Shown: positions 34,973 to 45,954 of the stretch, in pieces | Layout: each line of letters opens with the position of its first letter | How positions within the stretch are numbered: the stretch's first letter is position 1 | Assembly: GCA_009667805.1 (NCBI GenBank) | Contig: CM019069.1 | Span: 51,070,422 to 51,134,421 of the forward strand | Origin: Leptobrachium leishanense | Lineage: Eukaryota > Chordata > Amphibia > Anura > Megophryidae | Reading direction: 5' to 3' | Length of the DNA: 64,000 nucleotides | Notes under the pieces: generated by a model | The model's database searches: none | What the model was told of the DNA's origin: nothing | The model's input: only the letters and a program-made list of their open reading frames with translations | Made by a program: the position numbers and the translations under genes

Positions 34973-35377
34973 CCTGCCTGACGGTGTTCCCGAGCGTGTC
35001 TCGGGGTTAAAATTCACTGCTGAGAGCGGTAACCCTGAGACACACTCGGGCTGTATACATCACCTCTCCCTGCGCTCCCTCGCTGATCCCCGCAGTCTCC
35101 TTTGGCGATCGTGACCTCATACTTCCTGGATTCCTTCTTGCGAGGATGGAACCAGGAAGTATGAGGGTCGCGATCACCGGAGGAGTCTGCGGTTAACATC
35201 GAGGGAGCACAGGGACAGGTGATGTATCCAGCGGCATCCCGAGTTTTGCTCGGGGTTACCTCTTCCAGCATAGGAGTTTAACCCCGAGCCACACTCGGGA
35301 TACCGCTGGGGGGAAAAAATAAATAAATAGAGTGCTTTTTGACATGAAAATGTCAAAAATACAGACAGCCAGGGAGG
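34973..35377. mobile_element. TTAA-target foldback MITE (CCTSCCTGRC termini)
   Basis: TTAA flanks it (34969-34972 and 35378-35381). The left end CCTGCCTGACGGTGTTCCC pairs with the right end, reverse complemented CCTCCCTGGCTGTC. Nearly the whole interior folds: ACATCACCTCTCCCTGCGCT, GCAGTCTCCTTTGGCGATCG and CATACTTCCTGG on the left are mirrored by CCAGGAAGTATG, CGATCACCGGAGGAGTCTGC and AGGTGATGT on the right (35055-35228). Confidence 0.8.
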
Positions 35378-35401
35378 TTAACAGAGGCTTTGTGACATTA
35401 A

Positions 35402-35948
35402 CCACTTGGCTGCTAAGGACGCACTCAGCGTGTCCATCCAAGTGGTTTCTCCTGTGCTGCTCTGAGCGTGTCCTAACACAGGAGGCAGCAATCAGCCGGG
35501 ATTCCAGACGATTGCTGCACCTCCCCCCCCCCCGGTGTGGGCTGACATCTTGGATGTCAGCCCGGCACTCCGGGACTCCGGCGGGGACAATAGATGTCAT
35601 TGCACTAACGCGATGACATCTATTACAGGTGCTCCCGCGTGAGTGCGGGGAAGGTGCCTGAAAGGGAGGGGGGAGGTCCTCTCTCCCTCCCGATTGGCTG
35701 GGGGGCAGCTGTCAAAGGCAGGCACCGCTTGGAAGGGCACAGCCTGCCCTTCCAAACAGTGGCTGGCTTTAACCCCTTGGGGTCCGGATCGTGATGTCGG
35801 CTAAGCTTCCGGGATCTTCCCCTGATTACTAGCATCATCGTGCATAGCGCGATGACATCAGTTCTGGAGTTAACCCCTAGCTGCCAACAATGGTGGAGAT
35901 AGGGGGTTCCAATAAACCCCCTATCTCCCAATCCGTGGCAGCTAGGGG
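35402..35948. mobile_element. TTAA-target element with a nested hairpin
   Basis: TTAA at 35398-35401 and 35949-35952. The left end is CCACTTGGCTGCTAAGGACG; the right end, reverse complemented, is CCCCTAGCTGCCACGGATTG. Its last 83 bp (35870-35952) are a perfect-ended hairpin: TTAACCCCTAGCTGCCA versus TGGCAGCTAGGGGTTAA, with GGAGATAGGGGGTT against AACCCCCTATCTCC inside. It may be one element, or a small hairpin inserted near the end of a larger one. Confidence 0.65.
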
Positions 35949-36040
35949 TTAAAAAGTATTTTGATTATATATTTTTTTTACTAGGACTCAGTACCTTATA
36001 TTTGAATTGTATTTATGATTTTTTTTCTCTTAAAACATCT

Positions 36041-37895
36041 ATTTTGGTGTTTTGTAAATCTGTTTTAGTCCTGCAAAAATTAACTAGAGGAGGCTCATGG
36101 AGGTAATAAACAAAAATAAACCAGTTTTCAACATGTCAACCCCCAATTTTTAATACCAGATATAATGGGTTTGGTGCTATATTATGTAATGGACACAATT
36201 GTAATTTCTTATTTTTTTTCTTCACAACACTCGAAACATGTTATAATTGGCTAAAAAGAAAGTGCATTTTTATGAAAAAGCACCCAGCCATAGCATGCTG
36301 ATATTTGTTATACAGAGAGGTTTTCCTTTTAAGTGCAGCCGACTGATCCTGTTTACTTGTGATTGTTCATTCAAATCTGTAAGTAATTCACAAAACGCAA
36401 AGAAAATGTTGTATCAAAGACCATTTCTTAAAAAGAAAAGCCAAAGGCTGCAGATTTCCTGAAACCTCTTTATACAGATATATGCAAAACTATCGTGTTC
36501 CTGTCAGCTTCCACCAAACAATTCTCCTGCATCTGTGTTAAGTATCACAGTCACAATGTCTCAAAATAACAGATTTGTGTTTATTGTTTAACCTCATGTT
36601 TAAAAAAAATACAGTGATGACATTTAACTATATTTAAAAGTCCAGAATCTAATATCTATGTATGAAAAGGTTTTATCTTCCATGGAGATCACTGGACATG
36701 GGCATGTCAATCCTTCATTTTCAATCCCATGGTTTATTTCCCCTTTGATAATTATGTTACAGGGAAGATATTTGTGAATTGGTCAGAAGTCCAAAAATCA
36801 TAATCATAGCATTGTATTGTGTGGGATGTATGCATAGGGCATCCCCAGTGGGTAGATTAGCCCTTTCACACCCAAAATCGAGTTATCTCGATTCTGCATT
36901 AAAAAAGCATTGAAAAACACTCATTTGCATATCAAAAAAACATTTTCGCTCCTTTTTAAAGACAAATTAGTGTGTCCCCTGTGGAAAAACAAAATCCTTT
37001 GTTTTATGTCTCTCCAAGCACCCTGGAGAGACATAAAACCAGTTGCAAATAGCAGCCTCACTGTAACAAAAGTTCAAATAGATTACTGCTGCTTTACAGC
37101 TGCCAGGGAGAGGTCAAAATACACGGAGAGCTCTGAGGTCACTTGCTGCTGTACAGCGATAAGATTTGAGGGGTTATAATGACTGAAAATTCCTGTACAA
37201 TACAAGGTGTTACCGTAATTTCCATATACAGATATTATGTCACATACAGATAATATTTTTATATTCTATTAGTATTTTTGTGGAAGCTGCATTACTAATA
37301 ATCTCATTATAATCACTGAAAATCTCCTTAAGCAGGAGATCTTAACATATTTATTATTTATCTTTATCACAGTTACTGAATCTAGGACAAAGGTCTTTTC
37401 TGCCTGTATGATAATAATGCAGACCCCATTTTGAAATTGTGTAAGATGAAGAACACCCTCTAGAGCTCATAATCTTACATTTCAACAATTATTTCTGTAA
37501 AGGATAAACAAATACATGAAAAAAATGAGCAAATTAACATTATTTTAATTTTTTTACTATCTCAGAATAGCAGTTCCTGTGCAAAACTTCTGTTTTTCCC
37601 TATATTTACTTGTTAACATCACATCCCATATTTCAAATAAATGTTGTTATAACAAAAATTGCTTGGTGGTGACGGGGTTAAGAGTCTTTTAAGCTCCCTG
37701 TCATGTCTCATTCAGATGTCATCTTATATCGCATGTAGCATACACAACCAATGGTGTGCGCATCCCATTTCATAAGGGTGTCCACCGGTGGAATATTCAT
37801 TAATTACATATCTAGGTTTGCATAATTTTGTACAGAACAGTTATTTCTAGGTAGGAATTACCAATCTTTATTGAGTGATACAGTCAATGTTCATG
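36041..37895. other. Unassigned AT-rich DNA with one short hairpin
   Basis: No gene is visible. TTTTATGTCTCTCCA (37002-37016) and TGGAGAGACATAAAA (37024-37038) are exact reverse complements with a 7-bp loop. Otherwise nothing is recognised. Confidence 0.5.
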
Positions 37896-37897
37896 TA

Positions 37898-38663
<766 letters not shown>

Positions 38664-38665
38664 TA

Positions 38666-39119
38666 ATTTATCATGAACCAGATAAGTATCATCCAAAATA
38701 TCTACAGTATGTAGGGAGTCAAAAATGAACCATTTACACAATATCTCCCTGCAGCAAGCATCTTAAGAACACTCCAGTGAAAACACACAGCCAGGATCCA
38801 TTCACACACTGATCTCCCTGCAGCAAGCATCTTAAGAACACTCCAGGTATCCAGTTTTCAACATGATGGCCACCAGCGCACTCCACAATATGCTATCCTC
38901 GCCATTGTATTTTGTATCTGCATTATTTAATTTTTGGCTGATTTTATTTTCTAAAAATCCCACTTTTTTCGATAGAATTTTAACCTGTGCCCCCCTGTCC
39001 CCCTCCCCCCCCCCCATTTCAAAGGCCTCTGATGCCTAACACTTACCTGAACTCATTTCCTCTTCACACAGGGAAACACACAGCCAGGATCCATTCACAC
39101 ACTCAGCAGTCCCACCCTC
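38666..39119. other. Spacer with duplicated 35-bp segments
   Basis: ATCTCCCTGCAGCAAGCATC plus TTAAGAACACTCCAG occurs at 38743-38777 and 38812-38846 (period 69). AAACACACAGCCAGGATCCA plus TTCACACACT occurs at about 38780-38810 and again at about 39074-39103. These look like local duplications around an old retroposon. Confidence 0.6.
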
Positions 39120-39445
39120 CCTCCCCATCTACCCCCCCCCACCCAGGACGGGCCTCTATTTTCAGGCATCCTTTCCAGTTGTCTACACTTCTTTCTCTAA
39201 TTACTCTTACTAATCCCAGGCTTTTAATTCCTAGGCAACCATCAATTACTCTCACCTTGCAGTCCTATCCTCCTGTTTCCAACCCCAACCCTTCTAGATT
39301 GTTAGTTCTTACGGGAAGAGGGCCCTCATCGCCTCCTGTACTATTTGTCAAATGTTGTTCAATGTATTGTAACCCTGTCTATACTGTTCCTATTGTACAG
39401 TGCTGCGAATATGCCGGCGCTTTAAAAATAAAGAATAATAATAAT
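39120..39445 (+). mobile_element. LINE (L2-type) 3' end, non-coding
   Basis: TTCTAGATTGTTAGTTCTTA followed by CGGGAAGAGGGCCC, CAATGTATTGTAACCCTGTC, GCTGCGAATATGCCGGCGCT and (AATAAT)n is the end typical of L2-like elements in amphibians and fish. The long proline-rich frame across 38987-39574 is read through C-rich 3' UTR and is not a gene. Confidence 0.65.
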
Positions 39446-39500
39446 AGTATTAGGGTGTGCCTGGGCACACCAGGTACACCCTGTGCGTACTCCTATGTAC
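39446..39500. repeat. Shared terminal-like segment with internal palindrome
   Basis: TTAGGGTGTGCCTGGGCACA then CCAGGTACACCCTGTGCGTA recurs at 58013-58065 (CATTAGGGCGTGCCTGGGCA then CACCAGGCACACCCCCTGCG). GTGCCTGGGCAC and GTGTGCC...GGTACACC are palindromic. It may be the end of an unassigned DNA transposon. Confidence 0.55.
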
Positions 39501-40079
39501 ACAACACAATACACCCCCTTGCAGCCTTATCTAAACATTCACTCCTCCACCCTATTGCCTCATCACTATTATAGAAGCTATACTACAGCTGTAGAGTGAA
39601 ACGTTTGCTCAGATTTTGGTAAATGTTGCATCACGGGGAAAATCCCAAAATGGAAACAGAAGATAAAAACCCTACCTTTTTTTTCCTGTTTCCATGCAAT
39701 TATTTAAAAAAAAGAAAAAATAACCCAGCAGCATGTGTTATTTTTGTAATGCACAAGTAATCTAGCTACAGCTTATGTTAGTGGTAGAGTGCCTTTAATT
39801 GGAAAATATATTTATCGCTCTGACTGTTGTAATTGCTCTGTAACCGCATATCGTTTTTCGTTCTATGGCCCCTTTTACCATATTTTGTAATGCATGTCGT
39901 TTTGGTGTGTGTTGAGAGTTTTTTTGAATACTTCTTTTCTGCTTTCTTTAGGTTTATGATTCTTTTTTAATATCCAATTTCTTTCCTTTGTGTTATGTAT
40001 ATCACATAAATGCTCAATAAACTTTATATTTTAAAAAACCTTTGTGCCATCAGTCTGTACAATAAATATTTCCATAATG
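39501..40079. other. Unassigned
   Basis: No gene is visible. AATGCTCAATAAACTTTATATTTTAAAAAAC near 40010-40040 looks like a polyadenylated retroposon end. Confidence 0.35.
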
Positions 40080-40362
40080 TTATGGAGTAGGCATTTTACC
40101 TTGAAATACAGTACTTTTATACATGTAAGATTTAAGTATTTTAAGTTTTTCGTTTACCAAAACAGAGATGGGGTTGTGCATTTTTTTGGTGCACACAACT
40201 CTTGCTCGAGGTATGTGTACTGGGAAATTGAATACCCAACTCTCATAACACCAAATCATTGACCAGCAGAAATATAAATTTTTCCCAGCAAAGTCACTGT
40301 CCTCATTCAACTTTTCATAAACATTAAATTTGACCCCAAGATACTGGTAAGTAATATCACAT
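40080..40362. repeat. Repeat F, left part, interrupted by the Penelope-like element
   Basis: GGTATGTGTACTGGGAAATT ... TTTTTCCCAGCAAAGTC matches 29780-29860, and TTTGACCCCAAGATACTGG...GTAATATCACAT matches 34673-34705. The repeat breaks at 40362 and continues at 44930. Confidence 0.75.
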
Positions 40363-40411
40363 TACATTTCAAGACATTGGGGCACTTAGTGATAAGAGAG
40401 CGGAGACCAGG

Positions 40412-41172
40412 GTGTATACACAAACCGAAGTTGATGCTATTATTGCACGTTATAGTACTGCTAATAGTAGTTTATCCAATGATAATACCCTGCTATACAG
40501 GAGGATTGAATATCTGGAGAAAAAAACTATTAATTATCAGTTACATTCTGATACATTGGTGGAGTATCTTAAAGTAAAACGTATTCCGAGAGGTCTAAGG
40601 GTTAATTTACGTCCCACGTTCTGTAAAGAAAATAAAGAATTTTGTAACAACTGGTTCAAGATTTTGAACAAATGTAGTTTGATCTGATTGCTTTATCTGT
40701 GGAAGCATTACAGCAAGAACTTAGTCAGATCGTGATTTTGATTAATGAGGCAAAAGAAAAGTTAATATCTATTGATGGTCAATCTGTGGTAGATGAGAGG
40801 ATTGTTACATGTAAACAAGCATTGGTGCAACATAAGGATGAGACCCTAGTGAGGAAATTGAGTAAATTCCGTAGGGATACCCTGGATTATTTGGAAGATC
40901 GTGTATATGATTGGAAAGAACAGAGGAGAGGTGGATTTAGACCGAAAACGGCTTATAGAGATTCACGTGGATCTATTGAGACTGATTTGTCTTCAGAAAG
41001 ATCTACAGTTAATCAAGATTTTTTAGATCATCGCCAAGGGGGCGCACACGGCGGGGCCAGACCAAAAATAAAAAGCGTAGGAGTGCAAATCAAGTCCACT
41101 GGCCAGACACCGACAGTAGGGTCAACCCCACGGTATCCGGGGAGGCCCAGACAGAGGCCCAGACAGTGGTAG
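40412..41172 (+). pseudogene. Penelope-like element, N-terminal coding region with two frame changes
   Basis: The first segment (40412-40684) begins MYTQTEVDAIIARYSTANS and has a coiled-coil-like NDNTLLYRRIEYLEKKTINY, ending at KCSLI. The same protein appears to continue in another frame from about 40675: IALSVEALQQELSQIVIL, LVRKLSKFRRDTLDYLED, YDWKEQRRGG. Near 41040 the coding frame shifts again into that of the main ORF, which reads RTRRGQTKNKKRR, a basic, nuclear-localisation-like stretch. Frames go 2, 1, 0, consistent with two single-base indels. An in-frame stop at 41010 closes the main frame upstream. Whether the indels are old decay or sequencing error cannot be decided here. Confidence 0.75.
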
Positions 41173-43433
41173 TGAACATTTCTAGTAAGTGTCTCACTGA
41201 TATCCAGACCTCTGTGCTTGAAAGAGGACTGGGATTTGTCCCTTATTATAAAGGGAAGAAATTAGAGCTGGATGTAGAACTGATGCGTTTTTTTAGAACC
41301 CTGAGGCTTAAAACTTTTTTTCACCTACAGGAAACGACACCACAGATGGATATTGGTGAAATTGCTGAGTCTGCTTCTTTTGAATTAACTAAATGTCGAC
41401 CGTCCAGTAAGTTTACACCAGTAGGTTTTAATACCTATGTTGAGACTTTTATTAAAACAGTTGAATTGGATATTGACAAATTGAAATGGGCATCTGGCAA
41501 TAAAAAGAGTTTGAATTTATCTGCAGCTGAACGCTTGGCCTTACGGGAATTAAAAGAAGACCTTTCCTTGTCCATTCGGAGTGCGGACAAGGGGGGTGCT
41601 ATTGTTGTAATGGATACAGCTTTGTATGTCCAGGAAGCCTACAGGCAATTGAACAATAGCTCACACTATTGTAAATTGGAATCTGACCCATGTTGTGTTA
41701 TACAACAAGAAATTAAGACACTGACTGAGGATGCTCTCAATAACAAATTAATTTCTAAAAAGGATTTTGCCTTTTTGAATTGTGATTTTCCGAAATTACC
41801 TTACTTATATCTGTTGCCGAAAATACATAAGGATCTACAAAACCCTCCGGGCAGACCGATTGTGTCGGGTTGTGGTTCTGTACTGCAGCCATTATCAAAG
41901 TTCATTGACGCTCACCTGCAACCTCTAGTTTGGAAGATTAAATCGTACCTACGAGATACTGCAGATTTTACTCAGAAATTACAATCTATAAGTATACCAC
42001 AGGGTGCTTTCTTATGCACCATGGATATTAATAGTCTGTACACTTCCATCCCTCATTTTGAGGGTATTGAGGCTATTTTTGGAGCGGTGCAGTCTTTATC
42101 CACAACGGAGGAATACAGACTATTCTTGATGGATCTGTTGAGGATTGTCTTGAATACGAATTATTTTTTCTTTGAAGGAGAATATTATTTACAGATACAG
42201 GGTATGGCCATGGGGTCTAATATGGCCCCTTCATATGCTAACCTCTTCATGAATTCATTTGAGGAGTGTTTTGTTTACTCTCATCCTATGTTCTTACAAT
42301 CAGTGAAATGTTGGTATCGTTTCATTGATGATGTTTTTTTTCTTTGGACAGGGGATCTTGTCGCATTGATGGACTTTCATCTTTTCTTGAATGAATGTTT
42401 ACCTACGATAAAGTTCAGTTTGGAATATGATAATCATAGAATCCAGTTTTTGGATGTTTCTTCTGAGGTAAGAGATGGTTCCTTTGTCTTTGACCTTTAT
42501 ACTAAACCTACAGATAAATCGACTTATCTGCATGCCAATTCATTTCATCCTCCTCATTTATTGAATAACTTACCATATGGGCAGTTTCTCCGTGTGAGAC
42601 GGAACACCACCTTTTTGGGTGATTATGAACATCAAGCAGATCGCCTGATACATAACTTTGCCCAACGGGGGTACCCAAGGGGTGAATTGGTTAAATTTAA
42701 AGAGAAAGCTGGTAAATTTGAACAAAAGGACCTTTTGTGTCCTAAGGTTCGGACTACACAGAACAGAATACCTTTGATTACTACTTTTAATGCCAATTCC
42801 CCTAGGGTTAGACAAATCATACTTAAACATTGGCACATTTTGGCAGCTGATCATCGACTTCTTCCTTTGTTTCAGGATAAACCACTCATGGCTTATAAAC
42901 GCTCAGACAATTTGGGTGATCAACTAAACAGGAACTTTAATGTTACCGGTACTGCAAAAACAAAAGAAAATTCATTATGGACACCAAAACCGGGTATGTA
43001 TCGATGCGGACGATGCACCCATTGTAATAGTGTGATGATGGGTGCAAAGTTTGCACATCCTCGTTCAGGTAGAGAATACTATATTAAGTCTCGCGTAGAT
43101 TGTCAATCAGATTTTATAGTTTATTTGCTAAAATGTCCGTGTGGTTTGGGATATGTGGGCCAAACCCTGAGGGCATTCACTGTCAGGATCCGTGAACATA
43201 AAAGCAATATTCGCACCAAGAGGATACAATCTCCAGTTGCCAGACATTTTCTGGAATTTGGTCATTCTGCTGCACAGCTAAGATACATTGTTATCGAGAG
43301 GGTATGCGCTCCCGGAAGAGGAGGTGATAGAGTAACATTATTAAAACAACGGGAGCTTCATTGGATATACGAGTTACAAACTCTAGCTCCACTAGGACTT
43401 AATGAGGATAGAGACTTGAGTCCATTTCTATAG
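41166..43433 (+). CDS. Penelope-like reverse transcriptase with GIY-YIG endonuclease
   Basis: The 755 codons run without a stop. The protein would copy element RNA at a nick made by its own endonuclease, in the nucleus. Seen: N-terminal RT part SIRSADKGGAIVVMD and LPYLYLLPKIHK; motif A FLCTMDINSLYTSIPH (Asp ~287); motif B QGMAMGSNMAPSYANLFM; motif C WYRFIDDVFF (Asp ~388-389); then LEYDNHRIQFLDV and YTKPTDKSTYLH. A linker has a CxxCxxC cluster (Cys 614, 617, 620). The endonuclease starts at IVYLLKCPCGLGYVGQT (Tyr 653, Tyr 663), followed by RIREHKSNI, the catalytic-Glu region LLKQRELHWIYELQTL, and LNED. The first ATG is at 41283; the frame is open upstream to 41013, so translation originally entered from the upstream region. 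Family placement (Neptune/Poseidon group) is inference. Confidence 0.95.
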   Translation: MVVNISSKCLTDIQTSVLERGLGFVPYYKGKKLELDVELMRFFRTLRLKTFFHLQETTPQMDIGEIAESASFELTKCRPSSKFTPVGFNTYVETFIKTVELDIDKLKWASGNKKSLNLSAAERLALRELKEDLSLSIRSADKGGAIVVMDTALYVQEAYRQLNNSSHYCKLESDPCCVIQQEIKTLTEDALNNKLISKKDFAFLNCDFPKLPYLYLLPKIHKDLQNPPGRPIVSGCGSVLQPLSKFIDAHLQPLVWKIKSYLRDTADFTQKLQSISIPQGAFLCTMDINSLYTSIPHFEGIEAIFGAVQSLSTTEEYRLFLMDLLRIVLNTNYFFFEGEYYLQIQGMAMGSNMAPSYANLFMNSFEECFVYSHPMFLQSVKCWYRFIDDVFFLWTGDLVALMDFHLFLNECLPTIKFSLEYDNHRIQFLDVSSEVRDGSFVFDLYTKPTDKSTYLHANSFHPPHLLNNLPYGQFLRVRRNTTFLGDYEHQADRLIHNFAQRGYPRGELVKFKEKAGKFEQKDLLCPKVRTTQNRIPLITTFNANSPRVRQIILKHWHILAADHRLLPLFQDKPLMAYKRSDNLGDQLNRNFNVTGTAKTKENSLWTPKPGMYRCGRCTHCNSVMMGAKFAHPRSGREYYIKSRVDCQSDFIVYLLKCPCGLGYVGQTLRAFTVRIREHKSNIRTKRIQSPVARHFLEFGHSAAQLRYIVIERVCAPGRGGDRVTLLKQRELHWIYELQTLAPLGLNEDRDLSPFL

Positions 43434-43589
43434 GTGGACGACATTGACTTCGGTTTGTTTTCTTTTATATTTTTTATGTTTTTAATTTTCTTCCCCTTTT
43501 TTTAGGAATATTTCTTGTTGGAGGAACATCGGAGGAGGCTACACGATAGTGTTACTAGATGCCTGAGGAGAGATACATTTGTACAGAAA

Positions 43590-43765
43590 CATTTTTTGTT
43601 TTTTCTTTATAGCGTTTTTCCTTATATTATTTATTTTTATTTTTTATTATTTTTTTTTTATTTATTTATTTATTTTTATTTTTTATTTTTTATATTTTAT
43701 TTTTTATTTTTTCATTCCTTTTTTATTATTTATTATTTTTTATTTTTTTTATTTTTTACTATACG
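43590..43765. repeat. Low-complexity T/TTTTTA-rich tract
   Basis: Runs of TTTTTATTTTTTATTATTTT dominate. They give long Phe/Tyr/Leu-rich frames that are not genes. The tract lies in the 3' non-coding part of the Penelope-like element; a (TA)n/(TATG)n microsatellite follows at 43826-43866. Confidence 0.9.
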
Positions 43766-44599
43766 TTTTCATCATATTTGTTCATTATACTTTTTATTAT
43801 TTCATTTTTTATTCTTTACACATTTATGTATATATATATATATATGTATATATGTGTATATATATTGTTCTTGTATACTTATAGTCATTTGATGGATATA
43901 TATGTATTTCTGGATGGACTTGTGATTAATATGTGTTGACATAGATGTCCAGTATGAATTATCTATGAGAAGTGTTGCAGTGCCCTATGAAATGGATATG
44001 TATCATTATGATTTTGTTTATATAATATATATTTTTTCATTTTTATTTTATTTCTTGTATCTCTATTAATGTATTTCTTCACATATGTATATATCTCAAT
44101 GAATTTCTGTTGCTGATTTTATTGTTTGTATAATTATGTTCCAGATAGTGACCAGGGGTTTATGTACTTTGGCTCCTTATATACAAACGATGTTACGTTT
44201 GACTATTGACTGGCACATTCGCTGTTAAATTCTGGTAATCACTGGTTGTTCTGTGTAATATTATACTGATTTTTGGATAAGAAGTTGTTGCTTTCTTCTC
44301 TTGCCACTATTCAATGGTCTTTTGTGAATGTCTGGCGAGTACACTCCCTCTTTCGTTCATTATCATCAGCTGAGACGTTTTTTCGTTTGGGATATCCATT
44401 GCGCATGTGCCGTTCAGGCGCATGCGCATTGTGTCCCGGTCGACACCGGAGTCTTGCATCTTTTGCTTGAAGCCGGTTGTTTGACTCGGCGGCCGCCTTT
44501 ATTAGAATCAGGTGTACACAATCCTAAATCTCCTTGCTGAGTGGTCTTTCTGGGGAAGTTGTGACCTATATATATGAGGTACTTACACTTTTTTATATC

Positions 44600-44630
44600 C
44601 CTTGATAAAGACGTTTAGTCGAAACGTTGG
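44600..44630 (+). ncRNA. Degenerate hammerhead-ribozyme-like core in the Penelope 3' region
   Basis: CCTTGATAAAGACGTTTAGT then CGAAACGTTGG aligns to the hammerhead order CUGAUGA, stem II (GAC/GUC with loop GUUUA), GAAA, C. Type I hammerheads are an established feature of Penelope-like element pseudo-LTRs. The core here has CUUGAUA rather than CUGAUGA, and I could not pair a full stem III or a UH cleavage site, so activity is doubtful. A similar motif is at 61451-61481. Confidence 0.4.
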
Positions 44631-44929
44631 GATCCCTGGCTCTGCTCTCTATACTTGCTGTTTTCTATAGTGCCGAGTAATTGTTGCTTTATTTATTACA
44701 TTGAAGTATTTTGAGTTTAATACCTTGTTGTGTTTATGTTTCTTTGTCAAGTTTACTATTACTATATATGTCATATTTTATTATGGTTTTGTATTAATAA
44801 ATTGAGTTTATTTGAGTGCATCCTTATCTTTTGTTGTTTCATATTCTTGGAGGCTTTTTGGGAAGCCTTGTGTTAGGAGTGCACCTCTGCGTTTTTAAGT
44901 GTGCAGATCAACCTTTTTTTTGTTCATTG

Positions 44930-45370
44930 AAGTAATATCACATGACCATCAGATTTATTTTACCCAAGTCCTTTTTTCTACTCATTTATGCTCCCTGTTT
45001 TACTGAAAATCTTTTTGAAACCCATAAATGTTTAATACAATGTAGGAGTTGATTTTGCATCGGGTGCTGGTTGAAATTTGGGAACTAGTGTTTCTATAAC
45101 TAGACAATGGTGGGGTTTTTTTGTGGTTACAGTACTTCGTCCTATGCGTCTATTCTGTTACATGGTAACTGCAAGTCTTGTCTGCCCATTGTAACTGGGA
45201 GATTTTTGACATTAAATTACATAATAACGTATAATTGAAAAATATATTTTGATCATAGCTTTCGTTTACAGCACTCAGTTCCCTAAATTAAACTGTAATT
45301 ATGATTTTTTTTTTCTTAAAACATCAATGAAAAAGGTTTGTACCCAACAATTTTTTTTGGCTTCCTAAGG
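44930..45370. repeat. Repeat F, right part
   Basis: ATGACCATCAGATTTATTTT, GTAGGAGTTGATTTTGCATC, GGTTACAGTACTTCGT, CTGCAAGTCTTGTCTGCCCA and TTTCTTAAAACATC follow the order seen at 34700-34972 plus 35955-36040. Confidence 0.75.
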
Positions 45371-45545
45371 CTAAATGCCCTCCGATTCCAACATTGTTGC
45401 CTTGTGCTTGATTGTTGCTTCAGGTTTGGGACTCAGAGAAGGCGAACCTTACACACCCTTTGGCTATGGCGACACCTTTAGAGGTGCTGTCATCCTTAAC
45501 ACCCACTTTTAACCCATATTCCTGGAAACTAATACATGTGTCCCG

Positions 45546-45924
45546 ATTGCACCAAACACATTCCAAATGAACCCTTATGTCAGCAGCAACGGATGTCATA
45601 GCGGTTGCCATGGTGGTCTCCCTGCGCCAGAAATTGTTGGCTCTACCTGCGGCTCGCATCGCTGTCAATTTTGAAGGGGCATCCGTATCGCTCTTTAATG
45701 ACCTGCCTTTCGGGACTCTGATGGCCCACCGTCAACTACGGGATGTGGTGGCATGCCTGTGGGCTGGAGGGGGATTGGATGGTACCCTAGTTTTTGGCAA
45801 TATATCGCACATGATCTCTTCTCCGGATGCGGCGTGGAACCTTTTGACATCGCTGGGGCTCTCCCCGGGCTCCTGTTCACGAACTTGCAAGGCGGCGGCG
45901 TCTCCCAGTAGTGAGCCGGGCTGA
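45546..45924 (+). pseudogene. Putative L1/Tx1-type ORF1 C-terminal fragment
   Basis: The frame from 45577 reads LRQKLLALPAARIAVNFEGA, SVSLFNDLPFGTLM, HRQLRDVVACL, then LVFGNISHMISSPDAAWNLL and TSLGLSP. The order (basic helix; FEG-x-x-V-S-L-F-x-DL; R-x-L; SPDAAW-x-LL-x-LGL) resembles the C-terminal RNA-binding part of L1/Tx1 ORF1 proteins. A stretch normally between the two halves looks shortened. The N-terminal coiled coil is not visible upstream. A Gypsy element follows at about 45955. Confidence 0.5.
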
Positions 45925-45954
45925 CTTGTCGGACTGCCCCCCTTTATTGCAGAG

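Larger units (their letters stand above)
34673..36040. repeat. Repeat F, copy with TTAA elements inserted
   Basis: The segment 34673-34972 (TTTGACC...GTAATTTCACATGACAGTC...GTAGGAGTTGATT...GTCTTGTCTGTCC) aligns with 40330-40362 joined to 44930-45200. The segment 35955-36040 (TTTTGATTATA...GGACTCAGTACC...TTAAAACATC) aligns with 45240-45330. The ~980 bp between are TTAA elements absent from the other copy. This copy shows the site before the Penelope insertion at 40363. Confidence 0.75.
40363..44929 (+). mobile_element. Penelope-like retroelement, near complete
   Basis: The element is 4567 bp and flanked by a 14-bp direct repeat AAGTAATATCACAT (40349-40362 and 44930-44943). The diverged copy of the host repeat at 34673 shows the same site without it. 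It encodes an N-terminal region broken by two frame changes, then an open RT plus GIY-YIG endonuclease frame, then about 1.5 kb of AU-rich 3' non-coding DNA with T-rich tracts at 43590-43760. A hammerhead-like core lies at 44600-44630. No second pseudo-LTR copy is visible at the 5' end, so it may be 5'-truncated before the pseudo-LTR. Confidence 0.9.

Noticed and set aside
38987..39574. 195-codon proline-rich ORF
   Set aside because: It runs through C-rich LINE 3' non-coding DNA and past the (AATAAT)n tail; no motif is present.
41166..43433. Group II intron or retron reverse transcriptase
   Set aside because: The C-terminal GIY-YIG domain, the CxxCxxC linker and the FIDD motif with KGGAIVVMD fit Penelope-like elements in a vertebrate setting.
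43515..43892. 125-codon and 101-codon Phe/Tyr-rich ORFs resembling membrane proteins
   Set aside because: They come from a T/TTTTTA-rich low-complexity tract in the Penelope 3' region.
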